A stretch of DNA of 64,000 nt from the NCBI RefSeq assembly GCF_006539565.1, contig NZ_BJNG01000016.1:124001-188000 (forward strand), read 5' to 3'. Below the pieces are notes generated by a model. That model had not been told where the DNA came from and ran no database searches. It was given only the letters and a program-made list of their open reading frames with translations. The translations under genes and the position numbers were made by a program. Positions 21,544 to 27,656 of the stretch are shown piece after piece. This stretch comes from Pseudonocardia hydrocarbonoxydans. Its GTDB lineage: Bacteria; Actinomycetota; Actinomycetes; Mycobacteriales; Pseudonocardiaceae. How positions within the stretch are numbered: position 1 is the stretch's first letter; every line of letters starts with the position of its first letter.

Positions 21544-21864
21544 CCGCCGCACCGAGCCCGGGCGCGGGCCGGAACCGCCCACGGCGCGGCTCGTCGCACA
21601 CCTCGGCGCTCGTCGCACAGGTCGCGGCTCGTCGCACAGGTTGCGGCACGTACGACCGACCTGACGATGTGCGAGCACGGGCGGCGGGTGAGCGCGGGCA
21701 CCGGGAGGACGAACCGGCGCGCTCGCGCACACGTTCCCGCTGGTCGCACGTGCTCCGGTCCCTCGCACAGGTTCCACCCTGTGCGACCAGCCGCATCCCG
21801 TGCGACGAGCGCCGAGGTGGGCGCGGACACCGTCCACCCCGGTGCACCGGCGGGTGCGCGCGCG
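21544..21864. repeat. Intergenic repeat cluster of TCGCACAGG words
   Basis: This 321-base gap between the convergent VOC and HerA-like genes has no credible gene. CTCGTCGCACA words occur three times in direct order in 21588-21642. Further GTCGCAC/GTGCGAC words follow, and a hairpin lies at 21763-21786. The pattern matches the gap at 2484-2746, 19 kb away. It may be a REP-like family with terminator activity at this convergent junction. Confidence 0.65.
21763..21786. repeat. Hairpin, arms TCGCACAGG / CCTGTGCGA
   Basis: Nine-base perfect arms surround a 6-base loop, matching the arms of the hairpin at 2662-2687 but with a different loop sequence. Conservation of stem but not loop suggests the structure matters. 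It lies between convergent genes, where a bidirectional terminator would be expected. Confidence 0.72.
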
Positions 21865-23592
21865 TCAGAAGGGGGCGTCGTCGTCCACGCCGGACGGGAG
21901 GCGGGCGAAGGGGTCGCGCGGCGCGTGGCCGTTCGACCCGGCCGGGGTCCCCGCGCTCTCCGAGAGCCTCGTCGCCCAGGCCGGGAACGGGAACTCCACG
22001 GCCAGCGGCACCGGGATCTCCGGCTGCGAGACGAACATCGTGCCCGGTTTGGCGAGCACCGCCCGGGCCCGCTGCGACGGGGGGAGGAAGCCGTACTCGG
22101 GCCGGCCGGCCTCGGCGGGGTCGAGCCGCCCGACCACCTTGATCGAGGAGTTCGACACGATCCGCCGCTCGACCTCGCTCGCGGTCTGCTGCGCGCCGAT
22201 GAGGATGATGCCGAGCGACCGCCCGCGCTCGGCGATGTCGAGCAGCACCTCCTTGATCGGCGAGGACCCCTCCCGCGGGGCGTACTTGTTCAGCTCGTCG
22301 ATCATGGTGAACAGCAGCCCCGCCGCCCCGGCCTGCTCCTTGCGCGCGGTCTCCGCCGCCAGCACCACGCCGACGACGAACCGCTGCGCACGCTCGGGGA
22401 GGTTGTGCAGGTCGACGACCGTGACCTGCTGGTTCTCGGTGCTCACCCGCCGCCCCGGCGCGTCGGCGAGGTCGCCGCGGACGATCGTGCGCAGCGGCTT
22501 GAGCGAGGAGCGCAGCCGGCGCAGGAAGGCGTTGATCGTGCCGATGCCGGTGACGGGCCCGGCCCAGTCGCGGCGGGCGTCCTCGTCGGCGAGGCGGTCG
22601 GCCACGAACTCGACGAGCGCGTCGTAGCTGCGCAGCGTCTGTCCTTCCACGGTGACCGCGCCGTCGGCGGCGGGGGTGGCGATCCGCCGCAGCCGGGCCG
22701 CGACCTGGTGGATGACCATCGTGTACTGGTTGCGCTCGTCCTCGGCGTCGGCGAAGACGTAGGGCAGCAGCTCCCCGGAGCAGAACTCGGCCAGCGTCCA
22801 CCAGAACGCCGACACCCCGCTCGTGCGGCCGGTGACGTACGGGCGGCCGGACGGGTCGTCGGGGGTGGGCGGGGCGAAGAAGCCGGCGGAGGAGAAGGGC
22901 GCGGCGGGCAGGTCGAGGCGGGCGTAGCGGGTGCGCTGCTCGTCGTCGAGCCGGGCGTTGGCGTGGTCGAGGAACAGCAGGTCCTCGCCCTTGACGCTGA
23001 ACACCAGCGCCTTCGCGTTCACCGCCCGCCGCCCGAGCACCCCGGACCGGAAGATCGAGTAGAGCAGGAACAGCGCGAAGCTGGTCTTCGTCGCCACCCC
23101 GGAGATGCCGCTGATCGAGACGTGCCCGCCGCGGGTGCCGTCGAGGAACTCCAGGTTGACGTAGATCGGCTCGCCGTCGCGGCCGAGGCCGACGGGCACC
23201 TTCTGGTCCATCTTGTCGAAGTACAGCGCCTGGGCGCGCTCCAGCCCGGTGGCCCGGCGCACCGCCGCCCCGGGCACCGGCGGCACGTAGACCTCGGGCT
23301 CGACCCGCGTCGTCGTGACCTCGGCGATCTCCTGGACCTGCGCGGGGAGCACGCCGTCGTCGATGAGGAAGACGTCGGAGCCGTACTGGGCGCCCTCGTG
23401 CCGCGCCCGCACCTCGGTGACGACGCCGGAGGTCGTCACGGCGCCGTGCCCGGCCACCGACCGCTGGGTGAGGACCACGTCGTCGAGCTGCAGGTACTCC
23501 CCCGGACGCAACGCCACCGAGAACTGCAGCGGCGTGGAGTCCTCGGTGCCGACGACGAGACCGACGGACGGCGCGGGGGGCGGGGACGACAC
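21865..23592 (-). CDS. herA: HerA-like DNA translocase ATPase
   Basis: This 575-residue P-loop ATPase has the HerA/FtsK-type layout. An N-terminal beta-barrel-like region (about 1-140) carries SVALRPGEYLQLDDVVL. A variant Walker A, ISGISGVATKTSFALF (Lys169), has threonine replacing the usual glycine before the lysine. Walker B is LLFTMIDELNKYAPREG (Asp432, Glu433). The C-terminal stretch IILIGAQQTASEVERRIVSN is typical of HerA, where it contains the polar and arginine-finger residues. HerA hexamers pump DNA for the NurA nuclease during end resection. The GTG start at 23592 opens the recognisable sequence. The gene lies upstream of sbcD on the same strand, separated by the VOC gene and a repeat cluster, so it probably has its own promoter. 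Pairing with the NurA-like gene is inferred. Confidence 0.82.
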   Translation of the reverse strand: MSSPPPAPSVGLVVGTEDSTPLQFSVALRPGEYLQLDDVVLTQRSVAGHGAVTTSGVVTEVRARHEGAQYGSDVFLIDDGVLPAQVQEIAEVTTTRVEPEVYVPPVPGAAVRRATGLERAQALYFDKMDQKVPVGLGRDGEPIYVNLEFLDGTRGGHVSISGISGVATKTSFALFLLYSIFRSGVLGRRAVNAKALVFSVKGEDLLFLDHANARLDDEQRTRYARLDLPAAPFSSAGFFAPPTPDDPSGRPYVTGRTSGVSAFWWTLAEFCSGELLPYVFADAEDERNQYTMVIHQVAARLRRIATPAADGAVTVEGQTLRSYDALVEFVADRLADEDARRDWAGPVTGIGTINAFLRRLRSSLKPLRTIVRGDLADAPGRRVSTENQQVTVVDLHNLPERAQRFVVGVVLAAETARKEQAGAAGLLFTMIDELNKYAPREGSSPIKEVLLDIAERGRSLGIILIGAQQTASEVERRIVSNSSIKVVGRLDPAEAGRPEYGFLPPSQRARAVLAKPGTMFVSQPEIPVPLAVEFPFPAWATRLSESAGTPAGSNGHAPRDPFARLPSGVDDDAPF

Positions 23593-23667
23593 GCGGCGAG
23601 CCTAGAGCCCCTCGACCCCTGCTCCCCCGCCCCCTACTGTCGGCCTTCCACGACGGGGAGGACGACG

Positions 23668-24252
23668 ATGACCGAGCCCAGGTTCGATCTCGGCTGGATG
23701 GACGACGTCATCCGGGGCCTGCACTCGCTGACCGGCGACCAGGTGCCCGCGCTGGAGATCACCCTGCTCGACGCGGTCGTCGACTGGCTGTTCTCCCCGC
23801 AGAACCCGCAGAACGCGAACCCCGAGGCCGGCTACGACGAGTCGCACGCGGGCACACTGGTCTCGACGATGTTCACCGCCGTCGACACCTCCCGGACGTT
23901 CCTGCCGCGGCAGGAGCCCGCCGTCACCGACGCGATCACCGCGGCCCGCACCCGCATCGTCGACGGGGCGCACGAGCTGTCCGCGCAGGGTCCGGAGGGG
24001 ATCTCGATCCTGGTGTCGCGGGCGATGCCCGCGGTGCTCGCCGAGCTGGGCAACAACTCCGGCGAGAAGGCCAAGCAGGCCCACGGCGTGTTCGTCTACC
24101 TGCTCTACACCCTCGCGCTGGGCACCCGCACCGAGCACGACACGGTCGTCATGGACGGGGTGGTCGAGGCGTTCGTCGGGTGGGACGGCGTGCTGCGCGG
24201 CGGGTACGTGCTGCCGTGGCGCCCGCTGCCGCCCTCGGACGAGCCCGCCTAG
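23668..24252 (+). CDS. Conserved hypothetical protein, 194 residues
   Basis: I do not recognise this family. The protein is soluble and mixed in composition, beginning MTEPRFDLGWMDDVIRGLHS, and has an asparagine-rich stretch SPQNPQNANPEAGYDESHAG and a helical C-terminal half. There is no signal peptide or membrane helix. ATG at 23668 follows GGGGAGGACGACG, an acceptable ribosome-binding site. It diverges from the HerA-like gene with a 75-base gap. Its TAG stop shares the CTAG tetranucleotide with the stop of the opposite ADP-ribosylglycohydrolase gene, leaving no spacer between the convergent genes. Confidence 0.8.
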   Translation: MTEPRFDLGWMDDVIRGLHSLTGDQVPALEITLLDAVVDWLFSPQNPQNANPEAGYDESHAGTLVSTMFTAVDTSRTFLPRQEPAVTDAITAARTRIVDGAHELSAQGPEGISILVSRAMPAVLAELGNNSGEKAKQAHGVFVYLLYTLALGTRTEHDTVVMDGVVEAFVGWDGVLRGGYVLPWRPLPPSDEPA

Positions 24253-25133
24253 CCTCCCGCCATCGCCACGAGGTCGTCCCCGCGCAACCCCGGCCACCCG
24301 TGCACGGCCCGCCGCCACTCCACCGGCACGGCCGACGCCCCGTACCGCGCCCCGAGCAGCGCCCCGGCGATCGCCGCGACCGTGTCGGTGTCGCCGCCCC
24401 CGCGCACCGCGGCCTGCAGGCCGTCGACCAGGGAGTCGGTGTGCGCGATCGCCGACCACGCCGCCTGCAGCGCCGAGACCACCCAGCCGTTGGTGGCGGC
24501 GAACGCGGACGGCTCGCGGCGCTCCGCCTCGTCGAGCCACCCGGCCCAGGCGGGGTCGACGTGCGGCAGCCCGACCCGGACGTCGAGCTCGCCGGTGCGC
24601 ACGGCGTGCGCGATCGCCAGGCACCACAGCACGCAGGCGTCGCCGGCCTGGCGGTCGTGGTGGGTCAGCGCGGAGACGGCCCGGGCCGCCTCGGCCACCC
24701 CGTCCGGCACGAGCGCGACCGGCCCGGTGCGCATCAGCGAGCCGTTGCCCGCGCTGCGCCCGGTCCGCGCGTGCACCCGCGTCGCGTGCTCGCGCAGGCG
24801 GGCGGCGGCCCCGGCCCGTGGGATGCCGTGCAGCGGGCCCAGCACCGCCGCGGTCTGGATGCCGACGTCGGGCGGCCCGGTGGCGTGCCAGGCCAGGAAC
24901 CCGTGGGCGACGGCGTCGAGCGCGGCCTCGGTGCGCAGGTCACCGGGCACCCGCGCGATGACGCACGCCATCTCGGTGTCGTCGCTCCACTGCCCGGGCG
25001 CGTAGTTGCCCAGCCCGCCGCCGAGCATCTCCGCGCGCTCCCCCAGCGCCCGGGCGCCCGCCTCGTACGGGACGCCGAGCGCGTCGCCGCAGGCCGCGCC
25101 CAGCAGCACCCCGGCCGGGCGGTCCGCGCTCAC
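24249..25133 (-). CDS. ADP-ribosylglycohydrolase (DraG/ARH family)
   Basis: Members of this family remove ADP-ribose from proteins, nucleic acids or small molecules using two magnesium ions. The 294-residue product shows the family motifs: N-terminal GAACGDALGVPYEAG, metal ligands GQWSDDTEMA, central SAGNGSLMRTGPVAL and C-terminal GGDTDTVAAIAGALLGARYG. All expected acidic metal ligands are present, so the enzyme looks active. The GTG start overlaps the stop of the ARPP-1 gene (GTGA), so the two are co-translated. Known family neighbourhoods link ARPP-1 to ADP-ribose handling. The substrate cannot be read from the sequence. Confidence 0.92.
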   Translation of the reverse strand: MSADRPAGVLLGAACGDALGVPYEAGARALGERAEMLGGGLGNYAPGQWSDDTEMACVIARVPGDLRTEAALDAVAHGFLAWHATGPPDVGIQTAAVLGPLHGIPRAGAAARLREHATRVHARTGRSAGNGSLMRTGPVALVPDGVAEAARAVSALTHHDRQAGDACVLWCLAIAHAVRTGELDVRVGLPHVDPAWAGWLDEAERREPSAFAATNGWVVSALQAAWSAIAHTDSLVDGLQAAVRGGGDTDTVAAIAGALLGARYGASAVPVEWRRAVHGWPGLRGDDLVAMAGG

Positions 25134-25867
25134 GCCGCCGCCCGCTCGTTGACCGCCACCGTGTGCACGGCGCGACCGTGCCAGTGCAGCACCGCCACGC
25201 GCGACCCCGGATCGGCGGCGAACCGGCGCGCGTGCCGGCCCAGGGTGGGCACCGGGCGCCGGCCCAGGGCGTCCAGCGCGGCCGCGTGCAGCAGCCCGTC
25301 CCAGACGGCGGCGAGCGTCGAGGGGGCGTCGAACACCTCCAGCAGCACCGGGCGCCCGGCGATCCCGACCAGCACCCCGCACTGGAACGGCAGCGGCGCC
25401 AGGCCCCTGACCAGCGCGGACGCCGCGGTATCGAGGTGGCGGACGGTCTCGAACAGCGACTCGCCCTCGCCGTAGCCCGCCACCCGCTCCCACACCTCCC
25501 GCTGCCCCCGCGCCGTCCGCACCGCGAGCGGCGCCCGGCGCCCGCCGCGCGAGTGCACCGCGGCACCGGACCACCGGGCCCGCTCCACGCACCGCACCGC
25601 CAGCGCCACCGACGCCCCCGGCTCCACCAGCACCGACCGCGCCGCCACCCGGTCCTGCCGACCCCCCGCCAGCAGCTCCCCCTCCAGCACCAGCGCGGGC
25701 CGCTCCCCCGGGTTGTGCACGACCAGCTCCCCGACCACGGCGTCCGCCCGCTCCGCGACGAGCACCCCGCCGAGCGCGTACCCGGTGTCGGCGACCGCGG
25801 CCCCGTTGAACACGGGGAAGACCGTCAGCGCACCCCGCACGACCGGGTTGCCCACGTGGACGTCCAT
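25130..25867 (-). CDS. ARPP-1 domain protein (DUF6569-like)
   Basis: The 245-residue product matches the ARPP-1 pattern (ADP-ribosylglycohydrolase-associated domain). A start LTVFPVFNGAAVADTGYALG is followed by VGELVVHNPGERPALVLEGE, the signature LLAGGRQDRVAARSVLV, and ALAVRCVERARWSG. The biochemical role of the family is unsettled; it occurs next to ADP-ribose-processing enzymes, as here. ATG at 25867 has AGGAGG eight bases upstream and is preferred to the GTG at 25876. It is the first gene of a two-gene unit with the glycohydrolase. It lies just downstream of the two palindromes at 25885-25928, which likely repress it. Confidence 0.85.
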   Translation of the reverse strand: MDVHVGNPVVRGALTVFPVFNGAAVADTGYALGGVLVAERADAVVGELVVHNPGERPALVLEGELLAGGRQDRVAARSVLVEPGASVALAVRCVERARWSGAAVHSRGGRRAPLAVRTARGQREVWERVAGYGEGESLFETVRHLDTAASALVRGLAPLPFQCGVLVGIAGRPVLLEVFDAPSTLAAVWDGLLHAAALDALGRRPVPTLGRHARRFAADPGSRVAVLHWHGRAVHTVAVNERAAA

Positions 25868-25884
25868 CCCGACCACCTCCTCGA

Positions 25885-25904
25885 TTAGCGCGACCTCGCG
25901 CTAA
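25885..25904. promoter_or_regulatory. Palindromic operator 1, probable NrtR site
   Basis: A perfect inverted repeat TTAGCGCGA-CC-TCGCGCTAA lies in the divergent promoter between the ARPP-1 and NrtR-type genes. The local A/T content is high for this genome. Placement and symmetry fit a dimeric repressor, most simply the adjacent NrtR protein (inference). Confidence 0.72.
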
Positions 25905-25908
25905 CCAA

Positions 25909-25928
25909 TAAGAGCACATGTGCGCTAA
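25909..25928. promoter_or_regulatory. Palindromic operator 2, probable NrtR site
   Basis: A second, imperfect copy, TAAGAGCACATGTGCGCTAA, has a perfect GCACATGTGC core and ends like operator 1. The centres of the two sites are 24 bases apart, suggesting two dimers side by side. It lies 10 bases before the preferred NrtR start, so binding would also shut off the regulator's own gene. Confidence 0.65.
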
Positions 25929-25938
25929 CTTGTCGAGC

Positions 25939-26559
25939 ATGACCTGGCGCGACCCCTCCGGCCGGACCCTGGCCGACTACCCGCACCCCTCGGTGGCCGT
26001 CGACGTCGCCCTGCTCACCGTCGTCGACGACCGGCTGTGCGTCCTGCTGCACGAGGGTCGCGCGCTGCCCGGCACGTTCCTGCGCATCGACGAGACGCTG
26101 CGCGCCGCCGCGCTGCGGGTGCTGCGCGAGAAGGCCGGGGTCACCGGCGAGGAACCGCGCCAGCTCGCCGTGTTCGACGACCCCGCCCGCGACGACCGCG
26201 GCCGCGTGCTGTCCGTGGCGCACGTCGACCTGGTGCCCGCGCCGCGCCTGACGCGGCCGGTCACCCCGGTCGACGCGCTGCCGCCGCTGGCCTACGACCA
26301 CACCACGATCGTCGAGGCCGCCGTCGCCTGGGCGCGCGACGCCCACCGCGACCGACCCGACCCCCGCGGCCTGCTCGACGAGGGGTTCACCCTGCTGGAG
26401 CTGCAGCGACTGCACGAGGCGGTGCACGGCGGACCGCTGCCCAAGGACGCGTTCCGGCGCCGGATGCAGGAGCACCTGATCGACACGGGCACACTGAGCC
26501 GCGGCACGGTCGGCAAGCCCGCTCGCGTCTTCCGCCGCGCACCCCGGGAGCACTCATGA
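25939..26559 (+). CDS. nrtR: NrtR-type Nudix transcriptional regulator
   Basis: NrtR proteins sense ADP-ribose or related NAD metabolites through a Nudix-like domain and bind DNA through a winged helix. The 206-residue product has the N-terminal Nudix fold (VAVDVALLTVVDDRLCVLLH), a decayed Nudix box GTFLRIDETLRAAALRVLRE lacking the catalytic REXXEE, and a C-terminal helix-turn-helix region (LLELQRLHEAVHGGPLPKDA, then FRRRMQEHL). The decayed box indicates a sensor, not a hydrolase. ATG at 25939 is chosen over the in-frame ATG at 25918, which lies inside operator 2. No clear ribosome-binding site precedes it, so the transcript may be leaderless. It overlaps the NYN gene by 4 bases. Confidence 0.88.
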   Translation: MTWRDPSGRTLADYPHPSVAVDVALLTVVDDRLCVLLHEGRALPGTFLRIDETLRAAALRVLREKAGVTGEEPRQLAVFDDPARDDRGRVLSVAHVDLVPAPRLTRPVTPVDALPPLAYDHTTIVEAAVAWARDAHRDRPDPRGLLDEGFTLLELQRLHEAVHGGPLPKDAFRRRMQEHLIDTGTLSRGTVGKPARVFRRAPREHS

Positions 26560-27656
26560 CCAACGACGACGAACGCATCGCCCTGTTCCTCGACTACGAG
26601 AACCTGGCCATCGGCGCCCGCGACGGCCTCGGCGTCATGCCGTTCGACTTCGGGCCCATCGCCGACGCGCTGGCCGAGCGCGGGCGGGTCGTCGCGCGCC
26701 GGGCGTACGCCGACTGGTCGTCCTTCGACGAGGACCGCCGCCTGCTCGCCCGCGCCCAGGTCGAGCTGATCGAGATCCCGCAGCGGCTCGGGGCGTCGCG
26801 CAAGAACGCGGCCGACATCAAGATGGTCGTCGACGCGATCGAGATGGCCTTCGAGCGCAGCTTCGTCACCACGTTCGCGATCTGCACCGGCGACTCCGAC
26901 TTCACCCCGCTGGTCCACAAGCTGCGCGAGCTCGACAAGCGCGTCATCGGCATCGGCGTGCAGTCCTCGACGTCGGCCCTGCTGCCCCCGGCGTGCGACG
27001 AGTTCCTGTTCTACGACCGGCTGCCCGGCGTCGAGCCCTCGCAGGCCCCGCGGCGCCCGGCCCGGCGCGGCGGCCGCCCCGCCGCCGTCCCCGCGCCCGT
27101 CGAGCCGGTAGTGGAGGCCGCCGAGCCGGAGATCGTCGTCGAGGAGCCCGCGGCGCCGGTGGAGGACCGCGAGGTCGGCCCGATCGTCACCAGCACGCTG
27201 GCCGGCCTGCAGCGCCACGCCGACGGGCCCGTGCTCGCGTCCCGGCTCAAGCGCGCGATCCTGCGCAAGGACCCCACCTTCGACGAGGCCGACCACGGCT
27301 TCCGCGCCTTCGGCGAGCTGCTGCGCCACCTGGAGAGCGGCGGTGTCATCGAGCTGAAGAAGGGCTCCGCGCAGGGCGACCCCGAGGTGTCCTTCCCGCA
27401 CGACGCCTCCGCCGACGACGACGCGTTCCGGCTGCTGGTCGAGGTCGTCCGCGGGCTGCAGGGCCCGCGGTTCCGCCCGCAGCTCAGCGGCCTCAAGGAC
27501 CAGCTGCGCAAGCGCGAGCCCGGGTTCAGCGAGAAGCGCTACGGGTTCAACACGTTCCTGTCCTTCGCCAAGGCCGCCCGCGCCCGCAACCTGCTCTCCA
27601 TGGACTGGGACGAGGACACCGGCGACTACCTGCTCCGCGTCCCCGAGGAGCTCTAG
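26556..27656 (+). CDS. NYN-domain ribonuclease with two LOTUS (OST-HTH) domains
   Basis: The 366-residue protein has an N-terminal NYN (PIN-like) nuclease domain of about 1-150 residues. Its acidic site includes Asp13 in ALFLDYENLA, Asp87 and Asp93 in ADIKMVVDAIEM, and Asp113/Asp115 in ICTGDSDFTPLV. A Pro/Glu/Ala linker follows, then two LOTUS-type winged helices at about 210-270 (LASRLKRAILRKDPTFDEA) and 285-360 (FRPQLSGLKDQLRKREPGF), which in other proteins bind RNA, often G-rich or structured. The predicted role is RNA cleavage or decay in the cytoplasm. ATG overlaps the NrtR stop, so the nuclease is co-expressed with an ADP-ribose-type sensor. Its TAG stop shares CTAG with the convergent helicase gene. 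Confidence 0.9.
   Translation: MTNDDERIALFLDYENLAIGARDGLGVMPFDFGPIADALAERGRVVARRAYADWSSFDEDRRLLARAQVELIEIPQRLGASRKNAADIKMVVDAIEMAFERSFVTTFAICTGDSDFTPLVHKLRELDKRVIGIGVQSSTSALLPPACDEFLFYDRLPGVEPSQAPRRPARRGGRPAAVPAPVEPVVEAAEPEIVVEEPAAPVEDREVGPIVTSTLAGLQRHADGPVLASRLKRAILRKDPTFDEADHGFRAFGELLRHLESGGVIELKKGSAQGDPEVSFPHDASADDDAFRLLVEVVRGLQGPRFRPQLSGLKDQLRKREPGFSEKRYGFNTFLSFAKAARARNLLSMDWDEDTGDYLLRVPEEL

Noticed and set aside
21544-21864. Possible tRNA or CRISPR array in the repeat-rich gap
   Set aside because: Repeats are short and irregularly spaced with no uniform spacers, and no cloverleaf can be drawn.
24249-25940. One long 563-codon gene spanning ARPP-1 and the glycohydrolase
   Set aside because: The upstream half is the wrong frame of the ARPP-1 gene; the GTG at 25133 with GTGA overlap and the family N-terminus fix the true start.
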